Shown here: positions 1-11,924 of the stretch, in pieces | Numbering within the stretch: the first letter of the stretch is position 1 | Layout: each line of letters begins with the position of its first letter | Assembly: GCA_934045075.1 (NCBI GenBank) | Contig: OW203724.1 | Coordinates: forward strand, 14,309,473 to 14,373,472 | Length of the DNA: 64,000 nucleotides | Direction of reading: 5' to 3' | From: Yponomeuta sedellus | Lineage: Eukaryota > Arthropoda > Insecta > Lepidoptera > Yponomeutidae | Notes under the pieces: generated by a model | The model's input: only the letters and a program-made list of their open reading frames with translations | The model's database searches: none | What the model was told of the DNA's origin: nothing | Position numbers and translations under genes: made by a program

Positions 1-1120
1 GGATGATTGATATCCGATACATTCGGTTTGCAATGGGTCCTCTGAGTTAGACACCTTCGCGAGACTAACGAAGTTCCTGTGATCCCCTCCTCCGCCACTC
101 GTAATTGAGTTATTGCTTGCCGTCTCACGTCTTACGTGGCTCCGGTTAAATAGTGACGCGATGCACTTATATTCGATTTTGGTTAGACGTGTCGTGAACT
201 GTCGCTGAAACTGTGACAACGACGGGTTAATGACGCAGGACGTTGTTTGGACACAAACATGATCGTTTCAAAATTCTAGTCTAATCTTTATTTACTTTAT
301 TTACGTCGGAGCGTAGACAAAGCCTTCAAGCACCTCCACCATTCGACATATATATAATTCTACTGTGCTTGTGTATGTCACTGAACTCCTCCTAGACGGC
401 TTGACAGATATGAATGATTTTTTATTCGTTTGGGTGGCACCCTGGATGGTTTAGATTCACAAATCAGCCCGGCAGATGGCGCTGAATGCAAGACAATGTC
501 TGTTGAGTCTGCAAGTGTTTTATGAAAATCTCGTGTCACATTGTCGAGCTTATCGAACTTACTTTATCGAACTTGTGGCACGAGATTGTTATCGAACTCC
601 TCCTAAGAGGCTTCACCGATTTTTATGATTTCTTTTTGTGTATATTTGTATATTCGGTCTGAGAAAAGATTGTAAGCTAATTAATATGACAATACCAAGG
701 ATTTTTTAATTCTTGGGCAATACCTACAACGTTTGCGGTGTCAGCTAGTAACTATATAAAATGGTTTGATTTTTATAGAGACGAAGAATTAAAATTCTCA
801 CCTATGCCCATAATTAAATTGGTCAATCATTAAGGGGCCGTATAAATTAGCTAATAGCGCGCAACATTAAACGACTTACTTACATTGTTTCGTTAGATCG
901 AACATTTTAGGTTTTTTACTGTCATAATAACGCGAATTTCACATGGGGTATATACGTCGAACTTTTACATTGCCTGTTGAAATCTTTGTAAGTAGGTATA
1001 TTATTAAAACTATTATGATCTTAATTTAATTGTGTAATTTGCACAAATGTGCAAACCAAACACTGTAGGTAGGTATAGTATTTTCTAAGGTTAACACGAG
1101 CAGTAGACATAATTAAAACA
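1..1120. other. No recognisable feature
   Basis: AT-rich single-copy-looking DNA. Only short chance open frames; no exon, repeat family or RNA gene recognised. Confidence 0.5.
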
Positions 1121-1280
1121 GTTTTTATACGGATTTATGCTCGTTTATTAAATTTTTTTACAATTTTCCAACGTTTCGGCACTTTTTCAGGTGCCGTGGT
1201 CCCGGATGACTGAGGTGACGGGCGTCTTTGAGAAAGCATTAACGGTTAGTTTACTACCCTCGCCCAAAATTACAAAACTT
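1121..1280. repeat. Interspersed repeat fragment, possibly Penelope-like
   Basis: On the minus strand this reads ACGGCACCTGAAAAAGTGCC followed by GAAACGTTGG: a short stem (GGCAC/GTGCC at 1191-1195 and 1178-1182) and then GAAAC. This resembles the stem II and GAAA part of hammerhead motifs carried by Penelope-like elements, but the CUGAUGA half of the core is missing. It is probably a degenerate repeat end. The name is a guess. Confidence 0.3.
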
Positions 1281-2299
1281 AATTATGAAGTTACGTTCCA
1301 AAATAGGCAAACCAATTATTTTTATATAAAGTCAACAATATTGATTATTAGTAATTGAAGTTAAAATAAAATTTATAAACTAATTACTTTACATGAACTT
1401 AAAAATACTGATTATTAATTGAAATAAATTTTTTTTAACTCTACAGTCACACTTCTAGCAAGGGGGTCTCATGCACTTAAGCACTGGTTCCCATGCTACC
1501 GGTATGTTCCAACCACCATCTCTGTTAAAATTTGGATGCCGGCGGATCTCTATTGCTAGAATGATACGCGTGGCAATAGAGATTTTTTCAATTTCAATTT
1601 CAATTTCCGCAACAAATGACCGCACACCGTAAATGTTGAGTCCGCGACAGGGACTCGGAGGACATTTTTTGATATTCAGAGACTATTGTCCCTTGGGGAC
1701 AAAAGTCCCTCGTCTGCGCAGGCATTAGATAGATACATAGATATAGATATAAATCACTTTAAGCTTATTAAGCCACGCCTTAATAAGCTAAACATCTCTA
1801 CCGTTTCTTAAGTATCAATACATTAAACTATTACTAATTAGCAAAATATCAACTTTATTTACAAATCTGATTACCGTAACTGATTAGAGTGCGCGCGTGT
1901 AAAGGCTGTCGACTAGACGTGCTTTTTTGAATAAATGCTTATGTTCGATGCTGTAGAAACGGTTTTCAATATTTGTCTAATCGCCATCGATCAAATTGAT
2001 TCCACTGAAATTATGCGTTTAACTGGCCAAATTAAATTACTGTGCACTGCATGCATGGCATATGCAATTTCCTAGCGATTATCAATATGCTAGTCCCTCG
2101 CGCGACGAGTGTTCTCCGCAAAAAGCCGAATAAATATCGCGTAAATAACTCAGCGCCCACTCTTTATCTTTAATGGTAGTCGCCTTGATGGAAATTCAAT
2201 TACTCGAATGTTAAGAATAAATTATTTAAGTAATTTTTATTTATTAGTTTGGTGTCTATTTAGAAATAAATGTCTATCTTTTTATATTCCGTAAATTCT
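1281..2299. other. No gene; short TTTCAA run
   Basis: AT-rich sequence with a (TTTCAA)n-like run at about 1588-1608, which often ends lepidopteran LINE copies. Nothing else is recognised. Confidence 0.45.
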
Positions 2300-2590
2300 A
2301 CAGCGGTGGTAGCCCATTGAGTAGAGCAACGGATTCCGAAGCGAGAGACCCAGGTTTGATTCCCAGGGCAAGTGTGACTTTGTTTTCTGAAGTTGAAGTA
2401 GCAATACCACTTGCTAAATGTGAATTAAAACATCGTGAGAAAACCTGAGTGTCTGAGATGTTCATATCAGCTCTTGATGTTCATAGCAGAGGTGGGCACG
2501 CGTGGTAATTAAGCCCACACTCTCTCTTTCTGAGAGAAGGCCAGTACCCCCCAGTTGCTCTAGAAGTATATAGGCTACATAAAAAAATCT
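2300..2590 (+). mobile_element. SINE-A, near full-length tRNA-headed SINE
   Basis: The head has a tRNA-like B box (GGTTTGATTCCC near 2353). The body shows the family signature: 'gaaacctgagtgtctgag', then 'gtgggcacgcgtggtaatta', 'actctctctttctgagagaa', and 'ataggctacat' before an A run. At least five other copies in this window share the body in the same order, on both strands. Confidence 0.75.
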
Positions 2591-3721
2591 ACTGAGGCGA
2601 AGGGCGCGGGCCGAGATCGGAAATAATGCGCACCAAATACTGCCTGGGTAGTACGACGACTTTTCAGTGCATACATTGTCAAATTTTGACATTCAGCGCC
2701 ATAAGTAAGATGCGTGTCTTGCCATCGTACTGCTCATGCTGAGCGATTCTAGTCGTCTGTCAAATTCCATACTAATTTCTCAGAGTTAGGCGATAGGAAT
2801 CGCTTCTCATCTAGAAGGTAATCTCTGAAATTCCTTATTCGATTTCAAAAAGTATTTAACCAGAAGGGACATCAATAAAAAGATAAAGGTTGATATTAAA
2901 TCGACTGTCCGTCGATTGAATCCCGTGACTAAAATGAACGGTGGTCTAATACCGTTTTAAACTTTTGAAACTCTTCCTCAAGGAGCAATTCAAACGTTGT
3001 ATTTTCATTTACTAACGAAATTGCATTTAAACTTTGCCAATACGTTCGAGGTCTGATCATGCTTGGAATGAGTCGTTTTCGGCACAAAATCACAAAGCAT
3101 AAATCAAATTTTGCTTAACACAGATTAATTTTGACAGCCGTATTCCGGTTGTTCTATGCCCACGCCGCCTGTAAGCATAGCGCTATCTATATTATTTTCA
3201 TTTTTTTTATTTTATTTTTATTTATTCTATCATTTGCTTTGTGAATTTATGCTGAAAACGGTTAATTCTAAGCTTGCTCAAATAAGAAAACGGCTCACTC
3301 ATCAAGAAGGAATTATATTATGTAGCTTTAGAAGTTTTTTTTAGAATTTCATTTTGATAACTTTATTTGCAATTCCAAGCACGACCAAATCTCAATTTGT
3401 ATCTTTTGAACATATTGGCAAAGTTTCATTGCGATCCGACATGCATGACGTTTGTAAATAAAATCAGAACTACGTTTGTATGGGAATTACTCCTTGTGAC
3501 TGCGCCTTACGGAATAGTTCGAATATCCCATCACCTTTAGAGTCGCCAGCATGTCAATCTTTATAAGCGTGCACTCTGTTCACTTGTGTTCCCGGCGCCT
3601 TTGCAAGTGAATTGTAATGGGTAATGTAAATGGGACCGGGCCTGTTTTATTCGTAGCTTATTACGACAATTCGATGTAAAGACTTCTGTTGTCGACTGTG
3701 AATGAATGAAGGAATGAATGA
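2591..3721. other. No recognisable feature
   Basis: Single-copy-looking AT-rich DNA. A GAATGAATGAAGG-type short tandem run lies at about 3700-3722. No exon or repeat family recognised. Confidence 0.45.
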
Positions 3722-3810
3722 ATGGAAATTGTACTAAAAACAAATTTGTACAAAGGCGAGCTTAATACTACATAGTATTTTCTTCCAGCTAACCCACGAT
3801 AATGCGGACA
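3722..3810 (-). mobile_element. LINE 3'-end fragment (RTE-like tail)
   Basis: The sequence around 'ggcgagcttaatactaca' with 'tagtattttcttccagctaa' matches the fragment at 14340-14430 closely. These are short, 5'-truncated 3' ends read on the minus strand. Confidence 0.45.
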
Positions 3811-4125
3811 GTGGAAGGGGTAGTGCCAGTAAACAATATAATATAGGAGTGATTTATTACATAACCGAGGGTAACTAAATAATACAAATATAATTTGACT
3901 ATGCCTGAGCTAGTGGACCTACACTGGCCAGCCTACCGAACTCTAATACAAAGTCAACATAATAAATAGTGTCGCCGCCGCCGTCGCCACTGGACTCCTC
4001 TTGCGGGGGGGCTAATGGCGACACAGCACGCGACAGCGCAGTGACCATTGGCCGCTGACGCGGTGCCTTTTTTTCACTGCAGTTTTTCATTCGAAAATGT
4101 CATCATGGCCGTTCGTTTCCGAAGG

Positions 4126-5495
4126 GTTGAGTAAACTCAAGGGAGGTGGAGGTTCTTTGAGCGGTCGGTTGTGTGGTCTAGGAATGGGAATGGAGGTAAT
4201 TTCTCATGTGGGTACTGCGATATCATTGCGATGTAAAACCTAACTGCAAAGTAGGTACTCGGGGCTGCAAGTGATGCAAATTACTTCAGCTAGATCTTGC
4301 TGCCTGTACGTAATACAGAGAATATTGTAAAGAGGTTCGAAATTTCACTGATGCCAGTGAGTCGCCCATTAGCTCAGTTTTCAGTTGGAAAGAGCGCTGG
4401 CACGGATAGCCTGAGGTCGTGGGTTCGAATCCCGGCATGGGTGGAATTTTCGCCTCTAAATCGTTTTTTTTTAATGCACTAACCCGTGCTAAGGACAATT
4501 TAAAAACCTATTTAAAAATTATTATAGGTTTTAAAAAAATGTCCTTAGCACTAGTTAGTGCATTAAAAATAATATAATTTCTTTTATGGCAATTGTTGTT
4601 GCAATGTTTATTTGGTTATTGAACTTTAAGGCGTTACGTGGTGCTAACTAGCACCACATATGGAAAGAAGTCATAATGGTTGAGTAAACTCAAGGGAGGT
4701 GGAGGTTGGGTTGATTTTCTTTTTTGTTTTGTTCTTCGAGCGCTCGGTTGTGTGGTCTAGGAATAGGAATGGAGTTAATTTATTTTCTGGAAATTGTTGT
4801 TGCAATATTTTTTGGTTATTGAACATTAAGGCGTTACGCGGTACTAACTAGCGCTACCTATGGGAAGAAGTCACAAGGGTTGAGTGAATTCAAGGGATGT
4901 GGAGGTTGGGTTGATTTGCTTTATGGTTTTGTTCTTCGAGCGTTCGGTTGTGTGGTCTAGGAATAGGTGGAGTTAATTTATTTTCTGGCAATGGTTGCAA
5001 TGTTTATTTGGTTATTGAACTGTTACGCGTCGCTTACTAGCGCCACCTGTAGGAAGAAGTCATAAGAGTTGAGTAAACTCAAGGGAGGTGGAGGTTGGTT
5101 TGATTTTCTTTTATTTTGTTCTTCGAGCGGTCGGTTGTGTGGTCTGGGAATAGGAATGGAGTTAATTTATTTTCTGGTAAATGTTGTTGCAATGTTTATT
5201 TGGTTATTGAAATTGAAGGCGATGCGCGGTATCCTCGTAATCTTAATAAATATAGCAGCTCTTTTTAAAACCTACTGAAATGAACGTTTAAAAAGTAGTT
5301 TTGCCAAAAAATAAAATTTTTAGCGGAAATCGATTAAAGTCCTAGATTAATGACCCTAAGTACTAGACTGTAGTAAGTTCTAAAATAGTTGTCGAATAGA
5401 TGTTCACTTTTTGAAAAAACTTATTACAAGGCAAGTTATAATTTTTCTTCCATTGGTGGCGCTACTCAGCTCCAAGTAGCGCCTTAATGTTCGCG
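4126..5495. repeat. Tandem array of a 190-200 bp unit
   Basis: Units begin GTTGAGTAAACTCAAGGGAG at 4126, 4679 and 5068, with a variant at 4879. Spacings are 200 and 189 bp. Each unit also has 'cggttgtgtggtctagga' and 'atttggttattgaa', then a core with 'aaggcg...gcgc' and 'gaagaagtcataa'. The first unit is split by a SINE-B copy (about 4301-4575). An inverted partial unit lies at about 5446-5495. Open frames in it are a by-product of the repeat. Confidence 0.75.
4301..4575 (+). mobile_element. SINE-B copy inserted in the tandem array
   Basis: A tRNA-like segment runs from GCCCATTAGCTCAG to GGTTCGAATCCCGGCATGGG (B box GGTTCGAATCCC). A 5' leader 'gtaaagaggttcgaaatttc' precedes it. The family tail 'gcacgggttagtgcatt' appears twice in opposite orientations (about 4470-4511 and 4526-4570), forming a hairpin. 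The same leader, head and tail occur at 11.1 and 15.6 kb. Confidence 0.7.
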
Positions 5496-7200
5496 ATCTT
5501 TTCGATTCAGTTAGTTTTAATTTTGATGATCTATTATCCTAACTGGTTATTATTTTAGCTTCACAATTTCTATATCTATATGCAGGTAGTGTAGGAAACT
5601 GGTTGTTATGTAACCTTATGCTCATAATGCTAGTGTAAAGTAATTTTGAAAATTATTCCGACACAATAAAAATAACCTGAAGTCTATCCAGTGTAACATT
5701 CATAATAACTAAGAATTAATGTTCGCCGTAATAGGATAGGAATAGGACCCAACACTTTGTTATTGTTTTATCTTTTTTTTAATACACTCGAAAACGCATT
5801 AGTTCACGATGTAATATTGCCTTAAAGCTGTGGCATGGAGCATGCCAATATCGGCGACCACCAGTGATTTATGAGACCAGTTTTGCCCAAATTCGAAACA
5901 AAAACTCGATATCGTTCTAGCTTTTATAAATAAATCTCTGTGACGGAATTCTCGACGAGCTTATAAATAAATACTCATGCAGCGAAATTTCGCGGTGTGA
6001 CAAGTTAACGATGCTGTTTCTAGTTTTTCTGCTAATCTAAAGAAGACGCATCATGCACTCTTTGAGCGTGAGGCCTTAATCACAGTCCATTTTACCTCGA
6101 GGTCCCGAATTTTGACGTTGACGATGGCGATTAATCATTCGACTTGTTTATTTTTACAAATTCACAGAGGTCCTAATTTACGTAGAACCACAACCATGGA
6201 GTTTAAGAGCAAAACCTTAATTGGACTGGACCATCCGCTATTGGAACATTGAAGAAACCATTTAGTGACTTGATAATAAAAATCAACAATGCGTAGAAAG
6301 GTACAGACTGTCTTGTATTCGATTCTTTAAACTGCAGCTTGGTTTTACGCGTTCACGAAGAAGTGAGTAGTTATAAGAAAAGCTATTCAAATTGGGGTTT
6401 TGGTCCGGGGAATATTATATGTTGTGGAGTAAATTGTTTACGGGCATCATTAAAATACATTTCCATTCAAGCCGAGACTCGAAACGGCCCGATTATGATC
6501 TTTATCTTTATAGGGTTCAACAGATCCCAATGGAAAACCCTAAATCGAAACCCAAAATACTAACAGTCTTATTTACAAAACCACGTCTTTCCTTGGGACA
6601 CTCCTCAGAGGTAGTTTAAAGGTTTTTTCACGAGGTATGCCTTCACGGTTAGCGAATAGTATATTGCTACTATAACTTCGCAAATGTAAATAAATTGGAT
6701 TATTTAAGCTGCCTTAAATTTTAACATTTTACTAAGGTTGTGAATTAAGTCACTTTGCCAAGCGATTCCCATTAAAATGTAGATTAATTTTTATTTACAA
6801 ACGATATGCCGGATTGCAATGAAACTTCGTCAATAATTTTATATGTCACAAATCAAGGTTTACTCAATCGTATTTAGAATTGGAAACAAAGTTTTGATAA
6901 CTTGGTTTCCAATTCTAATTACGAAATATTGAATTACGTACGGAACCCTTGTTCCTTGGAAAAAAAGCTTAAATTGAACATGCTTTAACGAAAAGTATAT
7001 GCAGTGAAAACAAAACTAAATGAATCGTTTGGAAACATAACCATCCTCTATAATTTTAATAAATAACTATTTCGATACGTTTTGTCTGCCCCCTTAACTA
7101 TAAAAAATCTAAATGGCCTCGGAATTTAAATAAAAACATGAAGAGCTCGTTCGATGTAAAATTAAGTTGTACCGCAGCTGCGCAATTGACATTTTATACA
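5496..7200. other. No gene; one small perfect hairpin
   Basis: The only structure seen is a perfect 14-bp inverted repeat at 6874-6887 and 6905-6918 (TTAGAATTGGAAAC) with a 17-nt loop. Otherwise AT-rich DNA without recognisable coding potential. Confidence 0.45.
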
Positions 7201-7214
7201 AGACTATATTTGAT

Positions 7215-7330
7215 CGGTGTTTAGGCAACTGCTTCGTAAGTTAACGGTAACACAATTGATTATCAACACTGAAGTCGTGGGTTCGATTACCATTGGGGCT
7301 AATTTCGTCGTTTTCTATACATATTTCTAT
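7215..7330 (+). mobile_element. tRNA-like SINE head fragment
   Basis: GTGGGTTCGATTACC (near 7278) is a B-box match, with a weak A box upstream. No tRNA cloverleaf closes. It is probably a degraded SINE head. Confidence 0.35.
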
Positions 7331-7347
7331 TCGACGAGGACTCGTCT

Positions 7348-7385
7348 GGTTAGCACATGGCATCCTAGGATGCCATGTGCTAACC
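7348..7385. repeat. Perfect 38-bp palindrome without spacer
   Basis: GGTTAGCACATGGCATCCT is followed immediately by its exact reverse complement, with the centre at CCTAGG. Confidence 0.9.
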
Positions 7386-7639
7386 TGCATGTGCATGTAA
7401 CAAAAAAAAGTACAAAATATTAAAAAAATCTTTTATGTTCTATTAAAATGATTACATGTGATCTTGCTGAGTGAAAGTTATTCTAAAAAAAATTACTTTT
7501 TCTGTTTATTTATCGATTTATATTGCATTGGGTTATTGGAATAATTAGAAAATGTATAAACTAAGTGTAAGATGTAAGATAATTTTAGAAAAGATGGTCA
7601 GGGTGAAGTTTTTTCTCGCTACTTTTTTCTAAACTATAA

Positions 7640-7725
7640 ACTTCGGCCTTCAGAGGCGGCGGTTAATATAGTACATTGCTATTCAGTAAACAGAATGTAT
7701 TTTTTGGGTTGATGTAAATTATTCA
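7640..7725 (-). repeat. Repeat F fragment
   Basis: It shares 'ttcagtaaacagaatgta' and 'cttcggccttcagaggc' with the copies at 9.2, 12.0, 28.8 and 60.3 kb. The repeat-F signature is 'cagcaaacagaatgtaaatt' together with a 'gccgctgccttcgggccg' block. Confidence 0.4.
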
Positions 7726-8297
7726 ATTTTCGTATATCGATAAACTACTTCGAACATGCAAAAGTTTGAAACTGTCAATAAAGACAATTTTTATTTTTAT
7801 AGTGGTTTCATTTATCCGTACCGAAGATTCAGTTTTCTGGTTATCCATTTTTAACGCCACACCTGTATAAAAAGAGAGGACATTTTGCAACGAAATTGTA
7901 CAGATACATTTTGAGATCACCATTAAAAAAACAAAAAGAGGAAAATAAAAGAGATCATGAAAAAACTCATTTGTCTAGTAACAAAGGTGTCCGAAATTAA
8001 AGTAGAAGCAATGATTTTGATCAGTTTTGAATGGTTTCCAACTTGCCACCCGCACTTGTGGAAATGCTGGTGTGTAAAAATGCATGTGGCGAGCCAGGAA
8101 GGTGGAGGCAGTCTGGGTATGAGGCCACACCCACAGCGACGCCCGCTCATTTTAAATTGTAATAACAATTTATTATTGTGTCTCTGTGCCGCCTCCGTCG
8201 AACTCGCCGCCATTTTATCGATCATTGCAATGCGATTGGGGGGAAAGGGGTTATTGTTTCAGTTTTCTTCTGCTCTTGAACGTAAAATAACATATAC
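7726..8297. other. No supported feature
   Basis: Overlapping open frames of about 100-120 codons lie on both strands (7923-8322) around a CpG-rich patch. Neither has a recognisable motif or splice context, so they are not called as genes. Confidence 0.4.
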
Positions 8298-8580
8298 TCA
8301 CGCCTGTGTCCTGAAGGGGTAGTTTCTGCCAGTTGCCACAATCCAACTGCTTTCGCTTTATCAGGATTCTTTAGTCGTGCATGCATGCACGCGGATACAT
8401 TTTATCTTGCCCTTTGCTAATAAATCCCGTATTTGGTCGAAGTATGTCCGCCTGGGATGGCCCTTGCCGGCCTTTCTACCAACATTCGCCCAACATATAA
8501 GTTTCGTCAATCATTTTCCTTCATCTTCTCCATATATCCAAACCAACGTAACATTCCATTCTCAATTCTAGTCACTGGAG
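8298..8580 (-). mobile_element. LINE-derived interspersed repeat
   Basis: The pattern 'cacgcctgtgtcctgaaggg' then 'tgccacaatccaactgcttt' and 'tagtcgtgcatgcatgcacg' recurs, degraded, at 17.85 kb and 21.66 kb, and inverted at 13.9 kb. This is a common lepidopteran LINE 3' segment; the clade is not certain. Confidence 0.5.
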
Positions 8581-9129
8581 AATAATTTTGGGAAAATCGT
8601 GCTGAAATCCTAGTTTGGAACCTGGACAAGTGATATTGTTTGGTGGAAGTTACGTAATACACTACTTTTCTTTTTATTAGGAAATATCGAAAAAAAAAAA
8701 TATTTTATTTTAATTATTATACATTAACATAATTTTACAGTTCATGTAATAAAAAGGCTAGCAAACTAGAAATTAAATAAATAGTGTGATGATGATGTCC
8801 AAATATGGAACGGGAGCAGAAATGAGGCCGATATAAGTGTATGCGTAAACTTTGTTTTCAATGCTTTTTGTCGCAGACCAGGGTTCAAATCTCCTTGGAT
8901 TTACATGCGGCAAGAGGTCACCCTCTTTAAGTTTTGAGTCCCCATCGCGAATCAAACACAAACGTTAAAGATTGACGGAAGACCACTTTTCGTGTTAGTT
9001 ACCTATAGCAACACGATTCCCCTAAAATACTGCTCAAAAGGGGTTTTAGTATTTCTCTTTACAGCAGTCCATTTATACCGCATTTAATTCACTTATGTTC
9101 TATTCTATTTCCACATAAAGAATTTAGAT

Positions 9130-9290
9130 TATGTTTTTCGAATGTAAATGCACAACGTAAAATGAAAATGAAAGCCGCTGCCTTCGGGCCGCAGTGTAGT
9201 AGGTAGAGAAGAAGGCAGCGAAAAAAACTCCACTCGGACCATCTTTTCTCAAGTCATGTTAAACCTAAGCGGAGTTTTTTTATTAAGAAT
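9130..9290 (+). repeat. Repeat F copy
   Basis: It contains 'gccgctgccttcgggccgca', 'agaagaaggcagcg' and 'actccactcggaccatcttt'. The copy at 28.8 kb has the same order. The family is not named. Confidence 0.55.
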
Positions 9291-10740
9291 TTATACATAA
9301 AAGTGTTTATGTTAATTTATTTAACGTATCAATAGCGACCTTAGTGGGTGGGTAAGTAACTATTAAACAAATAACTAATTAAAAGTAACTATCAAACGAT
9401 TTTCAGAAGATTGACGGTTCATCATCGATTTCTCAAATTCTCAAACATTTGCAGTCAATCGACTTAAAAATAATTGTAAAAATTTCATGCATTATAAGTT
9501 AAACGTTCTAGATTATAAGGCGTCACTCGTAACTTGTGGCGTTATAATTTGTATTACAGATGTGGATGGGACGTTTTGTACCACGTGACTATTAGATTGA
9601 CTTTTTTGACAGATTGTTTTAGGAGAGGTATTATGGGAAGAGAAATATTTTCATACCGGCTTTTATTTTATTTCTTGATGTGTGATCTTGATTTAAAAAA
9701 AGTCATTTATTGCAATGCTTTTTTTATCGGTCCCTGGGCTGTTTCGTTTGGTTCATGGTACACACTTGGGCTTAAAAGCGAAGTCAGTAAGTCTATCTTC
9801 GTTTCGCTGTTATAATTTTATTTGTCCAACTTGAGACACGCTGTCCTTAATCCTTAACCCTTTTGATTTGGAGAACTGTACACAGCTAAGTGAAGGGGCT
9901 TATAATTTGGGCCATCAAATCCAGGATAAGTTTGAATGAGTTAAGAAACTGTACTGTTATGTTTTGTGACCGGTGTGACAGGCGTAGGTTATAGATATAT
10001 AAATAAAGAACATTTTAGTGTGCGTAAAAAAGATTCATCCTAAAACGAACTCGTATCTTAGCGAAAATCCTAGGTCGACAATATTTTCGTTAAAAGCCTA
10101 GCAGCTGTTTTAAAGATCGATGTTTCTTGATAAGATAACCACACACAACACAATCACTTGCCATGTCCAAAACTAGAGTACCCTATGCTATGGTAATCAG
10201 GCAAATATATCACAAACATGGTATACAATTCACTCAGACTGTAATTTGTTAAATGTGTTGCGGTCCTCAATGGGAATCGAATCCATGATCTCCGGCATCG
10301 TATGGCAGTCAAGATTTTTATGTTTAAGTTTGTATGTATGGTTTAATTGCGGCTTAGGTATCCATGGAATTTGCATCTGATACAAATCATTGGAATATTT
10401 CCATGCCTATCAATTTGTGTCGTAAATTTTACTTTATTCTTTACTAATATTTTTCCAATAAAGTAACCTGTTAGATTCAGCAGAAGTGTCTTCTATTATT
10501 GCAGTAAAATTAAAATTGTAAATGTAAATGATTCTGCTGAAGCCCCCGTCTTTCGAAGGGTTAAGATGCTTTCACAACTAAGTGTACTCGCAACGATTGT
10601 TTGGCAATCGGATTTCCGTTGAATTAAATTTAAATTGTTAACGATTTCCTATTAAATACAATCGGTCGGCGTAATGCTTCGTGGCTTAGTAAGAATTCAT
10701 TAATTACTATAGAGAAGGTAACTTTCTGTTGTACACAAAA
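9291..10740. other. No gene; tRNA-like remnant at 10258-10315
   Basis: A minus-strand B box (GGATTCGATTCCC) near 10275 marks a degraded SINE head. The rest is AT-rich with no recognised exon or repeat. Confidence 0.4.
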
Positions 10741-10744
10741 AATA

Positions 10745-10800
10745 ATAATAATAAGGTTGTCAGGATGAGATTGCTTTTAGCGATAAGACCGCCGATTGTA
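10745..10800 (+). mobile_element. RTE-type LINE 3'-end fragment
   Basis: 'gcttttagcgataagaccgc' then 'cgattgtac' is the typical 3' end of a common lepidopteran LINE family, truncated here. Confidence 0.5.
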
Positions 10801-10869
10801 CACTACTAAGAACTTGATACTAAGTAGGGATCTTATCTCCGAAAATTACTGCTATGTCATAATATTAAT

Positions 10870-11000
10870 AATAGATAGATAGAGAACACTTTATTGTAGG
10901 TACATAAAAATGGAAACTACACAGATATTTCTTAATCTAAGAGTAAAGACGGCGGCCTTATCACTAAAAGTGATCTCTTCTAGACAACCTTTGGATGAAC
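10870..11000 (-). mobile_element. RTE-type LINE 3'-end copy
   Basis: On the minus strand it reads 'ttgtctagaagagatcactt', 'ttagtgataaggccgccgtc', and ends in 'gtacctacaataaagtgttc' and a TCTATC run. The same family lies at 57.7 and 58.6 kb (minus) and at 13.0 kb (plus). Only the 3' end is present. Confidence 0.65.
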
Positions 11001-11040
11001 TGGACTAATACATTTTAGAAGGAAGTAGATGTACAAAAAA

Positions 11041-11288
11041 ACAGAAAATTATATTAATTTTAAAAACCTATTTAGAGGCTAAAAATTTCACCCATGCCGG
11101 GATTCGAACCCGCAACCTCTGGCTATCCGTACCAGCGCTCTACCAATTGAGCCAATGGGCGACTCACGGCATCAGTGAAATTTCGAACCTCTTTACAATA
11201 TTCTCTGTATTACGTGTATTAGCCTCTAAATAGGTTTTTAAATTTGTTCCTTAGCACGGGTTAGTGCATTAAAAATAAAAATAGTGTA
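11041..11288 (-). mobile_element. SINE-B copy with inverted body and direct tail
   Basis: The tRNA-like body and leader (about 11059-11216) lie on the minus strand, but the tail 'gcacgggttagtgcattaaa' (11219-11288) lies on the plus strand. The 24-bp segments at 11059-11082 and 11219-11242 are exact inverted repeats. The arrangement fits 5' inversion during retrotransposition. Confidence 0.7.
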
Positions 11289-11624
11289 ATTATATTAATG
11301 CTTTATTTATTTATATCTTGCTTACTTTAAATAGGATACAGACTAAGTCTATATCCTATTAAAGTTCGTAATTGGTATTACGAACCAAGGAGATTCCTTG
11401 ATATTAAAATTAGTGTCCCACGAGTTCAACACGTTACGTCAATAGGTGCAACCCCAGTCCTCTCACTAGGAAACCCTGTGTGGAGGAAACTAGTGAAACG
11501 AACTGGTTTTTGAATATGAATTCAGTGATTCTGAGGACTAGAAGAAAATAAAGGAGAGAAAAGAGAAGCCTTGAAACCTTAACTTTTAATTTTAGCACAT
11601 AATAGTGGGTATTCGTATCGATCC

Positions 11625-11905
11625 TTTGTATGCTGGGGCACGGGTCTCTCACTGCATCGCAGGAAGGTGAGGCAATACGTGTCAGAAGTTATCAAGTCAC
11701 CCATAAGGCCTCTGACATGGCTTAACGACTGTAATTACGTGACAACGGCTTAACATGCTTTGTGAAACACGGAAGTGTTTGGAAATATGCCACTAGTGGT
11801 AGTCACGAGAGGGTCACCCATCCAATAACTGACCGCGCCAGTTGTTGCTTAACCCGAGTGATTGATTCCAATCGAGTTACAGTTCGAATAGGCCACGAGC
11901 GCTTC
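11625..11905 (-). mobile_element. 5S-rRNA-derived SINE (SINE3 type)
   Basis: Minus-strand 11880-11798 reads 'gggttaagcaacaactggcg' then 'cggtcagttattggatgggt' and 'gaccct'. This follows the internal promoter region of 5S rRNA (GTTAAGCAACG...GCGCGGTTAG...GATGGGTGACCG). The other end carries 'gctggggcacgggtctctca', a widespread lepidopteran repeat segment. A related copy on the plus strand is at 26890-27135. Confidence 0.7.
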
Positions 11906-11924
11906 ACCTAATGGTAGGTGTATC

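Noticed and set aside
4365..4442. Possible tRNA gene
   Set aside because: Acceptor-like ends pair (GCCCAT/ATGGGT), but the D-arm region has an insertion. The unit recurs with a common leader and tail, so it is a SINE-B head.
5069..5278. Glycine-rich 69-codon frame
   Set aside because: It lies wholly inside the last units of the 190-200 bp tandem repeat.
7923..8322. 121- and 100-codon frames on opposite strands
   Set aside because: They overlap each other, show no motif, and lie next to a LINE-derived repeat.
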